A stretch of 64,000 bases of DNA from assembly GCF_028283685.1 (NCBI RefSeq), contig NZ_JAPWKF010000001.1, positions 682,001-746,000 of the forward strand. Reading direction: 5' to 3'. The notes under the pieces are model-generated. The model made no database searches, had not been told where the DNA came from, and worked only from the letters and a program-made list of their open reading frames with translations. Source of the DNA: Edaphobacter sp. GTDB taxonomy: Bacteria > Acidobacteriota > Terriglobia > Terriglobales > Acidobacteriaceae. Of the stretch, positions 1 through 7,664 are shown piece after piece. Within the stretch, counting starts at the first letter, position 1. The number at the start of each line of letters is the position of its first letter. A program made the position numbers and the translations under genes.

Positions 1-23
1 GAATGAAACAAACGCTAAGCAGT

Positions 24-56
24 AAGGGCGGCCTCAAAGGGCCGCCCTTCTTCTTT
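24..56 (+). terminator. Rho-independent terminator, plus strand
   Basis: A 10-bp GC-rich stem (24-33 with 40-49) with a 6-base loop is followed by a pyrimidine tract, ttcttcttt. It would end a plus-strand gene lying left of the window. The stem is symmetric, but only the plus strand has the T-rich tail. Confidence 0.75.
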
Positions 57-62
57 AAAGAC

Positions 63-212
63 TTAGACTGAGCGTTTACCGGCGACGAAGTTCATGATGA
101 GGGACAGGACAGCCAAGATCAGCAGCAGGTGAATGAGGATTCCGGCTGTTTTGAAGACGAGAAAACCACCGATCCAGGCCGCGAAAAGTACGATCGCAAG
201 AATAAGAAACAT
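63..212 (-). CDS. Small lmo0937-type membrane protein
   Basis: A 49-residue protein that is almost entirely two hydrophobic helices (about residues 2-20 and 22-42) followed by a short basic tail, GKRSV. Length and pattern fit the lmo0937/DUF5670 family of tiny membrane proteins, which have no assigned biochemical role and are often found near stress genes. I start at the ATG at 212 because an AGAGGTG Shine-Dalgarno-like run lies about ten bases upstream. A longer frame reaching 314 adds 34 residues that do not look like this family. It stands alone between two terminators. Confidence 0.75.
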   Translation of the reverse strand: MFLILAIVLFAAWIGGFLVFKTAGILIHLLLILAVLSLIMNFVAGKRSV

Positions 213-319
213 TGTGTATGACACCTCTCTTCTGGGGCGCTCCAATAGCTCCATGTCATAAGAGAGAAAAGGCGATCCGTACGTTGTACCGGGGAAAAAT
301 AGATGAATGGGCAAGACAA

Positions 320-342
320 AGGGCGCGCACGCGGCGCGCCCT
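320..342 (-). terminator. Terminator of the thrC-sulfur carrier operon
   Basis: A perfect 9-bp GC stem (320-328 with 334-342, loop acgcg) lies 22 bases after the stop of the sulfur carrier gene. On the minus strand it is followed by TTGTCTT, a weak T-tract. It is placed to end the minus-strand operon. Confidence 0.6.
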
Positions 343-364
343 GAAGCGTGCGTCCCTGCCCTAT

Positions 365-646
365 TTAGCAGCGACCGCCAGCGATCGAGGGGATGAGCAT
401 GACCTCGTCACCATCCTGGAAGGCGTAGGTCTCGCCGCCGAGGAAGCGGATGTCCTCGTCGTTGACATAGATGTTGATGAACTTCCGGAGCTTTCCATCG
501 TCGCCCTTGATCTGGGTGGCGAGCGCCGGAAAGCTCTGGTCGATATCGGTCAGCAGACCGGACAGGTTTTCTGCGGCAGAGTCAAACTGCTTCTTGCCGT
601 CGGTATGCCGGGTGAAGGCGGTGGGAAGAGTTACCTTGATGGACAC
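365..646 (-). CDS. MoaD/ThiS-family sulfur carrier protein with extra C-terminal RC
   Basis: A beta-grasp, ubiquitin-like protein of the MoaD/ThiS family, 93 residues from a GTG start at 646. The GTG is preferred because GGAGG lies nine bases upstream, inside the last codons of thrC; a TTG at 652 would be too close to that site. Such proteins carry sulfur as a C-terminal Gly-Gly thiocarboxylate made by an E1-like adenylase. Here the Gly-Gly is followed by Arg-Cys, so in known relatives a protease would have to trim the tail first. The gene is translationally coupled to thrC. The neighbour and the SAM riboswitch argue for amino-acid sulfur supply rather than molybdopterin or thiamin synthesis, since no other moa or thi gene is present. 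Confidence 0.85.
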   Translation of the reverse strand: MSIKVTLPTAFTRHTDGKKQFDSAAENLSGLLTDIDQSFPALATQIKGDDGKLRKFINIYVNDEDIRFLGGETYAFQDGDEVMLIPSIAGGRC

Positions 647-648
647 GT

Positions 649-1935
649 TCAATTTCCTCCTGCAACTGCAAGTTCGGGCTCCGCTGCGCCGTCGAGCTCG
701 CGGAGGTAGGCGTCGAATTCAGCCAGGCGGGGCTTCACGGCGCGCTCCTGCTGATAGTGGCCGACGAGAGCGTCGGTGGTCTTGAGTCCGTTGCCGGTGA
801 TAACGCTGACGGTGATCTCGTCGGGCGAGATGCGGCCTTCGGCGAAGAGCTTGGCGGTGACGGCGGTGGTGACGCCGCCTGCGGTCTCGGTGAAGATGCC
901 CTCGGTCTCGGCGAGCTCCTGGATACCGGAGACGATTTCGACGTCGGAGACGTCCTCAGCCCATCCGCCGGTCTCGCGGATCATCTTGGAGGCGGCGGGG
1001 CCGTCTGCCGGGTTACCGATGGCGAGCGAGCGGGCGATGGTGTTGGGCCGCTGCGGCTCGATGTAGTCCCAGCCTTCCTTGACGGAATGGGAGATGGGCG
1101 AGCAGCCGGTGGCCTGTGCTCCGAAGAAGCGGACAGGCTTCTCTTCGACGAGGCCGAGATAGATCAGCTCGTTGAAGGCCTTGCGGATCTTGCGGATGAG
1201 TGAGCCGCCTGCCATGGGCACCACGACGTTGTCAGGAAGCTTCCAGCCGAGCTGCTCGGCGATCTCGTAGCCGACGGTCTTGGAGCCCTCGGCGTAGTAG
1301 GGGCGCAGATTGACGTTGACGAAGCCCCAGTTGTACTCGTCGGCGATGAGGGTGCAAAGGCGGTTGACGTGGTCGTAGTTGCCGTCGATGCGGACGAGGC
1401 GAGCACCGTAGACCTGGCTGTTGAGGATCTTGGCGGGCTCGAGGTCGGCGGGGACCAGCACACAAGCCTTGAGGCCGAGGCGGACAGCCTGTGCAGAAAC
1501 AGAGTTGGCCAGGTTGCCGGTGGAGGAGCAGCCAACGGTCTTAAAGCCGAAGCCCTGCGCGTTGGCGAGGGCGACCGAGACGACACGGTCCTTGAAGCTG
1601 AGCGTCGGGAAGCAGACGGCGTCATTCTTGATGTAGAGGTTGTTCGCGCCGATGCGCTGACCGAGCCGCTTCGCGCGGAGGAGCGGCGTAAAGCCGACGG
1701 GCAACTCTGGCTCGAAGCCCTTGGGTAGAGGAAGCAGGGTGGCGTAGCGCCAGATGTTGGCCGGACCCTTCGCGATGGCCTCACGGGTAAAGACGCCTCG
1801 CGCCGCGTCTAGGTCGTAGGTCACTTCGAGGGGAGCAAGACAGTCCGGGCAAGCTGAGAGGGGCTGGTTACCGTATAGCTTTCCGCACTCGTTGCACTTT
1901 AGTTCATACGCCACGGCCGAACAGGAATAGCTCAT
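649..1935 (-). CDS. thrC: Threonine synthase (PLP-dependent)
   Basis: A fold-type II PLP enzyme of 428 residues. The family converts O-phosphohomoserine to threonine. The N-terminus is a zinc ribbon (Cys14, Cys17, Cys29, Cys32), as in the plant/archaeal-type synthases. The PLP lysine is in SFKDR (about Lys115) and the phosphate-binding loop is SSTGN near 135. The start is the ATG at 1935, after GGGAGAG; the frame continues to a TTG at 1950 that I reject. A SAM riboswitch lies in the leader and a sulfur-carrier gene follows with a 3-base offset. SAM control and a sulfur carrier are unusual for plain threonine synthesis, so a related reaction on phosphohomoserine or phosphoserine is possible; the sequence alone does not decide. 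Confidence 0.88.
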   Translation of the reverse strand: MSYSCSAVAYELKCNECGKLYGNQPLSACPDCLAPLEVTYDLDAARGVFTREAIAKGPANIWRYATLLPLPKGFEPELPVGFTPLLRAKRLGQRIGANNLYIKNDAVCFPTLSFKDRVVSVALANAQGFGFKTVGCSSTGNLANSVSAQAVRLGLKACVLVPADLEPAKILNSQVYGARLVRIDGNYDHVNRLCTLIADEYNWGFVNVNLRPYYAEGSKTVGYEIAEQLGWKLPDNVVVPMAGGSLIRKIRKAFNELIYLGLVEEKPVRFFGAQATGCSPISHSVKEGWDYIEPQRPNTIARSLAIGNPADGPAASKMIRETGGWAEDVSDVEIVSGIQELAETEGIFTETAGGVTTAVTAKLFAEGRISPDEITVSVITGNGLKTTDALVGHYQQERAVKPRLAEFDAYLRELDGAAEPELAVAGGN

Positions 1936-2061
1936 TACACTCTCTCCCAAGGTGGAGGAGGAATAGGCCTATGACGTCTCTGATGGAAGAACCGCGTGCT
2001 GAAAATGCACGCAGTCCGGGGTGGACTGAAGTTCGCGGGGCTATGTAGGGTAGGCCCCTCG

Positions 2062-2176
2062 AATCTCATGTACCCTGTTTCCAGGAGAGAGTTGACACCG
2101 GTCGCCTGAAATAATGGTTTCAGGCCGGTTGTCGTGGCGTCACAGGGCTCGTCCCTCAACCACTCTTCATGAAATT
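2062..2176 (-). promoter_or_regulatory. SAM-I (S-box) riboswitch in the thrC leader
   Basis: On the minus strand the order of conserved pieces matches the S-box: AAGAGTGG, GAGGGAC, GCCC, GTGA, CAACC, GGTG. All four helices can be drawn. P1 is nine pairs (2168-2176 with 2062-2070, one G-U). P2 contains GTGG/CCAC and GGG/CCC. P3 has CCTGAAA/TTTCAGG enclosed by ACCGG/CCGGT. P4 is CCTG-GAAA-CAGG. The 126 bases between P1 and the thrC start hold further hairpins (a TTCG-GGGGC/GCCCC-CGAA stem, CAGTCC/GGACTG, GCGTGC/GCACGC) that could form the expression platform. S-boxes normally turn genes off when S-adenosylmethionine is plentiful. Confidence 0.88.
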
Positions 2177-2258
2177 CGCGTCTGCTGGGCAGACTGAATG
2201 TATTTACTGTTTTATCACACCCAGGACAGGATCGCAACAAACGCCGTCGATGCCCGGG

Positions 2259-2627
2259 CTAGTGCTGGAAGATCTCTCGTACGCCGCCAACGAAGGCCTC
2301 GGGATCGAACTCGGTGCGTACGATGTCATCGGGGCAGTCGGTCAGGATGGCGACGCGCCAGTTGCAGACGAAGGCGATCTTCTGGCCATGCTGTGCGGTC
2401 TTGATCTCCGAGCAAAGCTTCTCGGCGTACTGAATGCCGGACTCTCCGTCCACGTCGATTAGTACGAGGTCATAGTGCTTCGCCCAGAACATCTTCAAGC
2501 CTTCGTCGTAGCTGAGGGTGGAATCGACGTCGAAGCCGGAGAGGCGAAGAATCTGGTCGCGCAGGGGGCGAAGCATCTCGCGATGACAAACATGAAGGAT
2601 AGAGGACTTCTCTGAAACGGCGACCAT
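2259..2627 (-). CDS. Degenerate response-regulator receiver protein
   Basis: A single receiver-like domain of 122 residues with no output domain. The strand ending YDLVLIDVD supplies an Asp at about 58, equivalent to the phosphorylation site. The acidic pair expected near the N-terminus is replaced (SSILHVCHRE), and I cannot find the usual Lys-Pro near the end, so phosphorylation may be weak or absent. I start at the ATG at 2627, ten bases after GGGAG; an ATG at 2696 in the same frame would add 23 residues but has no ribosome-binding site. It lies alone between nuoI and the thrC leader, with no kinase nearby. Confidence 0.7.
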   Translation of the reverse strand: MVAVSEKSSILHVCHREMLRPLRDQILRLSGFDVDSTLSYDEGLKMFWAKHYDLVLIDVDGESGIQYAEKLCSEIKTAQHGQKIAFVCNWRVAILTDCPDDIVRTEFDPEAFVGGVREIFQH

Positions 2628-2753
2628 AATACGTGAACTCCCACTTACAGACATAGCGCTGCCGAAAAGGGAGTTCTCAGCCGTATCCATCTGCAAGGAT
2701 GGCTCTATTATTTCATCTGCGCGGACAGGCCGGAAGGCCTATTTGAAGACCGC

Positions 2754-3257
2754 TCAGGCGAGGACTTCGGCCTTGTCCTTGTCGGACTGCACGACATCCG
2801 GCAGGCCATGAGTGGCGACCAGAAGGTCTTCCTTGCGCATGACCAGCGTGGTGGCGTTGAGCGAAGCCAGCTCGAAGCCGTGGCCGTGCGTGATGGCATC
2901 GGTGGGGCAGGCCTCGACGCAGTAGCCGCAGAAGATGCAGCGGTTGTAGTCGATGTTGTAGACCTTGGCGTAACGCTCTGCCGAGGAGATACGCTTCTCT
3001 TCGGTATTCTCCGCCGCCTCGATGTAGATGCAGTTGGAGGGGCAGGCCGCTGCGCAGAGGAAGCAGGCGACGCACTTCTCCAGTCCGTTCTCGTCGCGCT
3101 GCAGCTGATGCTTGCCGCGGAAGCGCTGTTGAAACTGCGCGCCACGCATGGGCCCTTTGCCGTCGGGGTAGTTCTCTACCTCGGTTGGCTGAAAGGCCTC
3201 CTTGAGCGTGATACCCATTCCCTTAGCGATCGCAGTGGCATTTTTGACGATGGACAT
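2754..3257 (-). CDS. nuoI: NADH-quinone oxidoreductase subunit I
   Basis: The 23-kDa ferredoxin-like subunit of respiratory complex I, 167 residues. It carries clusters N6a and N6b that pass electrons toward quinone. Two classical 4Fe-4S motifs are visible: Cys62, Cys65, Cys68, Cys72 and Cys107, Cys110, Cys113, Cys117, each last Cys followed by Pro. No other nuo gene lies within reach, so this copy sits outside a nuo operon. It is transcribed alone, divergent from the periplasmic protein at 3336. Confidence 0.93.
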   Translation of the reverse strand: MSIVKNATAIAKGMGITLKEAFQPTEVENYPDGKGPMRGAQFQQRFRGKHQLQRDENGLEKCVACFLCAAACPSNCIYIEAAENTEEKRISSAERYAKVYNIDYNRCIFCGYCVEACPTDAITHGHGFELASLNATTLVMRKEDLLVATHGLPDVVQSDKDKAEVLA

Positions 3258-3335
3258 ACTGGAAGTATAGCGTGAGGCCGCAGATTGTTCACGGCAGGAG
3301 GAAGGATTCCTGAGGTCTTCCGGTACGATAAGCGC

Positions 3336-3866
3336 ATGAAATCACTCCGCTCCGCAATCCTGCTTGCCACGGCAGGCCTTGTCTCCGCGACGTACGCTGT
3401 CCACGGCCAGGCGATGGCCAGCCATGAGCACACGATGGCACCGCCTTCGACGGAGTTGAAACTGACGGTCGAGGGCAACACGAAGACCCTGAGCGTCGCT
3501 GATCTCGCGGCCCTGCCCCAGAAGACAGTGACCGTGCACAACGAGCACACCAAGGCGGACGAAACCTACACGGGGGTCGCGCTGGGCGACCTGCTCGCCG
3601 GCAATGGATTTGCTGTCGGGCAGGCGACGCATCGCAGGATGCTGCGGAGCTACATCAAGGCCGAGGGCACGGACAAATACTGGGTGCTCTACTCGGTGAC
3701 GGAGATCGAGGGCTCGGAGCATGCCGCCGACGTAATCGTCGCCACGAGCATGAACGGCAAGCCGCTGGGCGATGACGGCCAGATCAAGCTGATCGATTCG
3801 GCCGACAAGAAGCCGCAGCGCTGGGTGCGAAATTTGACGGCGATTACGCTGGTCTCAGCCGAGTAG
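3336..3866 (+). CDS. Periplasmic molybdopterin-oxidoreductase-fold protein
   Basis: A 176-residue exported protein. The first 25 residues form a signal peptide (MKSLRSAILLATAGLVSATYA..). The rest resembles the sulfite-oxidase/YedY-type molybdopterin-binding fold in short form: a segment KTLSVADLAALPQ, then a YTGVALGDLL turn near residue 90, and the C-terminal segment PQRWVRNLTAITL. The catalytic Cys ligand of true sulfite oxidases is not evident, so it may bind a ligand other than molybdopterin or be catalytically inert. The start at 3336 gives a clean signal peptide. Its stop codon abuts the stop of the convergent ubiD gene with no base between. Confidence 0.7.
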   Translation: MKSLRSAILLATAGLVSATYAVHGQAMASHEHTMAPPSTELKLTVEGNTKTLSVADLAALPQKTVTVHNEHTKADETYTGVALGDLLAGNGFAVGQATHRRMLRSYIKAEGTDKYWVLYSVTEIEGSEHAADVIVATSMNGKPLGDDGQIKLIDSADKKPQRWVRNLTAITLVSAE

Positions 3867-5468
3867 CTAATCGATTCCCAGCTTCGACCAGATGGCGTCT
3901 ACCTTTGCCTTGACCTTGCTGTCCATGGTGAGCATGGGAGGCCATGGACGGTTGAAGCCTTCAGCGGCCCACTTGCGCGTGGCGTCGATGCCCATCTTGC
4001 TGCCGTAGTTGGGCAGGCGGCTGGCGTGGTCGAGCGAATCGACGGGGCCGAGGGTGAACTGGATATCACGCTCGGGGTCGATGTTGTTGGTGACGCGCAG
4101 GACGACCTCGGCAACATCCTGCACATCGCAGTCCTCGTCAACGACGACGATGCACTTGGTAAACATGGCCTGCCCCATGGCCCAGATGCCGTTCATCACC
4201 TTGCGTGCGTGTCCGGCGTAGGACTTGCGGATCGAGACGATCATCAAATTGTGAAAGACACCCTCGGGCGGCAGGTTGACGTCGCGAATCTCAGGCAGGG
4301 TGAGCTGCATGAGCGGAAGGAAGATGCGCTCGACGGCCTTGCCCATCCAGGCGTCCTCCATGGGCGGCTTGCCAACGATGGTGGCGGTGTAGACGGGGTC
4401 CTTGCGGTGAGTCATGCAGGTGACATGGAAGACGGGATAGTCGTCCTGCATGGTGTAGAAGCCGGTGTGGTCGCCGAAGGGGCCTTCGGTGCGGAGCTCG
4501 CCTAATTCGACATAACCTTCGAGGATGTACTCGGCGTTGGCGGGCACTTCGAGGTCGACGGTCTCGGCCTTGACCAGCTCAAGCGGCTTCTGACGCAGGA
4601 AGCCTGCGATGAGGTATTCCTCGACATCGGGCGGTGCAGGAACGATGGCGGAGAAGGTGGTCGCGGGATCGGCGCCGATGGCGACGGCGACCTCCATACG
4701 CTGGCCGCGAATCTTGTTAAGGCTTGCCGCAGGGATGCTCTCGGGAGATGAGGCTGCCGTTGTGCCGCCTGCGGTCTGCGCCATCAGATCAACCGCTGCT
4801 GCAGCGTCTTCGGAGGTAGCGCGCAGACGCTCACGCATGTGCTCGGCGGCGACCTTCTGGCGCTGCCAGTGCATGCCGGTGGTCTTGCCGTCGTAGACCT
4901 GCATGCGATACATGCCGACGTTGCGCTTACCGGTATGCGGGTCCTTCGTAATGACGCAGGGCAGCGTGATGAAGCGGCCCCCGTCCTGGGGCCAGGTTTT
5001 GAGGATGGGGATGCGATTGAGGTCGACCTGATCGCCGCGCAGGATGACCTGCTTGCAGGGTGCGTCTTTCGCTGAGATAACTTTGGGAAAGAAGCTGCCG
5101 ACCTCGGCAAGTTTGGGCAGCATCTTCAGCTTGTCCATCAGGCTGCTAGGCGTCTCGGGCTTGAGGAGGAGGCGAATGCGATCGGCGATGGCATCGAGCG
5201 AGTCGGTTTCGAGGGCGAGACGCATGCGGCGCTCGCTGCCGAACTGATTCATGAGAACGCGCGCGCCGGGATGACCTTTGACATTTTCGAAGAGCAAAGC
5301 AGGCCCGCCTGCTTTGGCAGTTCCCTTGCCCATCTTCGCGGCACGATCGGCGATCTCCGCCATTTCAAGGTCGGTGGAGACCTCGATGTTGATGCGCTTC
5401 AGCTCGCCTGCCTTGTGAAGCTCGTTAATCCATTCGCGAAGATCGTTGTACGCCAATTTCTGCTCCAT
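3867..5468 (-). CDS. ubiD: UbiD-family prenylated-FMN decarboxylase
   Basis: A 533-residue member of the UbiD family, which decarboxylates aromatic or unsaturated acids using prenylated FMN and a metal. The best-known role is 4-hydroxy-3-polyprenylbenzoate decarboxylation in quinone synthesis. The signature EGPFGDHTGFY near residue 330 and the preceding Glu-Leu-Arg fit the cofactor pocket. An Ala/Thr/Ser-rich stretch at about 215-250 looks like an insertion compared with compact family members. No ubiX lies nearby. Substrate is uncertain: a menaquinone-pathway role is as likely as ubiquinone, since acidobacteria mostly use menaquinone. Confidence 0.85.
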   Translation of the reverse strand: MEQKLAYNDLREWINELHKAGELKRINIEVSTDLEMAEIADRAAKMGKGTAKAGGPALLFENVKGHPGARVLMNQFGSERRMRLALETDSLDAIADRIRLLLKPETPSSLMDKLKMLPKLAEVGSFFPKVISAKDAPCKQVILRGDQVDLNRIPILKTWPQDGGRFITLPCVITKDPHTGKRNVGMYRMQVYDGKTTGMHWQRQKVAAEHMRERLRATSEDAAAAVDLMAQTAGGTTAASSPESIPAASLNKIRGQRMEVAVAIGADPATTFSAIVPAPPDVEEYLIAGFLRQKPLELVKAETVDLEVPANAEYILEGYVELGELRTEGPFGDHTGFYTMQDDYPVFHVTCMTHRKDPVYTATIVGKPPMEDAWMGKAVERIFLPLMQLTLPEIRDVNLPPEGVFHNLMIVSIRKSYAGHARKVMNGIWAMGQAMFTKCIVVVDEDCDVQDVAEVVLRVTNNIDPERDIQFTLGPVDSLDHASRLPNYGSKMGIDATRKWAAEGFNRPWPPMLTMDSKVKAKVDAIWSKLGID

Positions 5469-5536
5469 GCCGCGGTAAGCCGCGCCGTGGTCTATGGTAA
5501 CGGCTCAGACGGCATGGAACGAAATGGCAGACGCTC

Positions 5537-6785
5537 TTAGAGCTTCACGAAGATCTTCTTCCGCCAGAGGATCCAGTTGGGAATGAAGCAGAGCACCACG
5601 TAGGCCAGTGCAAAGGCCGCCGAGGTGTTATTGGTGGAGCCGTGGCTGGCGAAGACGTGCCAGTAGGTCCAGCCCCAGAGGGAGAGCGGCTTGCCGTTGG
5701 GACCGAGGACCGAGGTGTGGATGTTGCCGAAGGTCTCCACCAGCAGGTCGGATACGGCGTAGGCGACGATGGCGTTGGAGCCGAAGACGAAGAAGGGCCA
5801 GGTGAGCTTCTGGCCGAGCTTGGTCTCGTTGATGTGCTTGATGTCGATCAGCCAATAGCAGAGCGCAAGGCCGAGGAGCGAGCAGCCCGCGGCGAAGAGC
5901 ACATAGGAGCTGGTCCAGAGCTTCTTGTTGATCGGGAACCAGATGTTCCAGACCATTCCGGAGGTGATGCCGACGATGCCTGCAGCGACGAATCCCCAGG
6001 CGCACTGCGCGCGGGTGATGAGCGGCGACTTGCCCTCCGCGCGGCGCAGCCAGAGAGCCGCGACGGCGCCGATAAGTGGAGTAGCGATGGCGGGGAGGGT
6101 GCTGAGGAGACCCTCAGGATCGCGGGTTCCCTCGTAGAGCCTGCCGGTGTGAATGGTGCGCTGCAGGAATCCGATGATGCCGCGGTCGAGCCAGGCGACG
6201 AGGTTGCGATCCGGATCGAGGAGCGGTATGTCGATGCCGGGTACGCCGAAGCCGGGGACCGGAACGAAGCGCATCATGACCCAGTAGGCGACCAGCAGGG
6301 CCGCAGCGATCGCCAGCAGCGAACCGGCGCTCTGGGTGACCAGACAGATAAGGCCGACGATGAGGTAACAGATCGCAATGCGTGGCAGCACGCCGTAGAA
6401 GCGGAAGTGGGTGACGTTGAAGTGGGGATAGAGCGAGAGGAAGGTGTAGACGAGGTAGATCATCCCCAGCGCGCCGGAAGGTGTGAAGAGCGAGGTCGCG
6501 CTTGCTGGCGCCGCGCTGCAGGCGGGCGTTGATGGAGAGGATGATGGACATGCCCACGACGAACATGAAGGTCGGAAAGACGAGGTCGGTGAGGGTCCAG
6601 CCGTTCCAGGCGGCGTGCTCCAGCTGCACATAGGTGTGATGGCCGTCGCCTGCATCGTTGACCAGGATCATGAAGGCCATGGTGATGCCGCGCAGCACAT
6701 CGATCGACAGGATGCGTTTGGCTGGAGCTGTGACCGTACTGAACGCTGGTGGCGCCTCGGTGAGCGTGGGGGACGTATGTGCCAT
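5537..6785 (-). pseudogene. HGSNAT/DUF5009-type membrane acyltransferase, frameshifted
   Basis: Two minus-strand frames together encode one multi-pass membrane protein of about 415 residues related to heparan-alpha-glucosaminide N-acetyltransferase (COG4299). The N-terminal part (from 6785) has the family opening RILSIDVLRGITMAFMILVN and FPTFMFVVGMS. The matching C-terminal part is in another frame from about 6475 down to 5537 and contains about eight further helices. The switch falls in the GC-rich run around 6468-6478 and is repaired by removing one base or adding two. It is either a real disruption or a sequence error. In other bacteria such proteins are placed with sugar-acetylation or peptidoglycan-recycling genes; no such partner is seen here. 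Confidence 0.8.
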
Positions 6786-6934
6786 GGTGATTCATGATCG
6801 CTCAAAGCGAAGACGTTGTGCACGCAAATCCAACAGCTGCGGGAACAAATTCGTCGCCGCAGGGGTCTAACGCTAACAACAGACGCATTCTCGCTCAATG
6901 CGCTCTTTGAATCTGAGACGGTTCGGAGGAGCTT

Positions 6935-7657
6935 ATGTTCGAGGATAGTTTCGTTGAATCGCAGGCTGCACAGGCTACCACGGCGACGCGCTGGACGATG
7001 CTTGGGTCGATGGCCCTGCAGGCAGCTGTAGCCATCGCGCTCATCACATTTCCACTGTTGCACCCGGAACGGCTCTCCCTGCATATGGAGACGCCGCTGG
7101 TCTTTACGCCTCCTCCACCAAAGCCGCCGTTGCCAGTCGAGAGCAGGCCGCAATCAGCGAGCGCGGACGCGTCACCGATTCTGCAAGCAGTGACACGCAC
7201 GATCGTGTCGCTGATTCCCCATGGCCCCGCAGCCCCGGCTGATGCCCCGGTGGCCTTTGGGCCGGTGAATATGGGAACAGGATCAAGCGATAGTCTGCCT
7301 TCTGCGCTGGCTGCGGGAATCGACAGAGCAGGGACGAACGTTTCGGTCGCGAAGCCAGAGCAGGCAAAGCGCATCCACGTCTCGTCAGGAGTCTCCGCCG
7401 GACTGCTGCTGACGCCGATACGACCTGTCTACCCTGCGATTGCGAAGGCTGCGGGCATCGCGGGTGTGGTGATTGTCGAGGCTGTGATCTCGAAGACGGG
7501 CGCAGTGGAGAGCCTGCGCGTGTTGAGCGGGCCGGAGATGCTGCGCGCGGCGGCACTGGATGCAATCCGCTCGGCGCGCTATCAGCCTTATCGGCTGAAC
7601 GGCGATCCGACGGAGGTGCAGACGACGTTTACGGTGAACTTCAGGCTGGGAGCCTGA
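6935..7657 (+). CDS. TonB-family energy transducer
   Basis: A 240-residue protein with the TonB plan. It has a short cytoplasmic N-terminus, one membrane anchor at about residues 24-45, a proline-rich periplasmic stretch (PPPPKPPLP near 55-63) and a C-terminal TonB domain (about 160-240) beginning PIRPVYPAIAKAAGIAG. It would link the ExbB-ExbD proton motor to outer-membrane receptors such as the one at the right end of the window. A strong GGAGGAG ribosome-binding site precedes the ATG at 6935. No exbB or exbD is adjacent. The gene is convergent with the DedA-rhodanese gene. Confidence 0.87.
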   Translation: MFEDSFVESQAAQATTATRWTMLGSMALQAAVAIALITFPLLHPERLSLHMETPLVFTPPPPKPPLPVESRPQSASADASPILQAVTRTIVSLIPHGPAAPADAPVAFGPVNMGTGSSDSLPSALAAGIDRAGTNVSVAKPEQAKRIHVSSGVSAGLLLTPIRPVYPAIAKAAGIAGVVIVEAVISKTGAVESLRVLSGPEMLRAAALDAIRSARYQPYRLNGDPTEVQTTFTVNFRLGA

Positions 7658-7664
7658 GGAGCGA

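Noticed and set aside
1935..2240. Minus-strand open frame before thrC
   Set aside because: It runs through the conserved helices of the SAM riboswitch and has no protein-like composition.
5642..6532. Plus-strand frame opposite the HGSNAT-like gene
   Set aside because: Asp/Glu/Ala/Gly-rich shadow of a hydrophobic minus-strand coding region.
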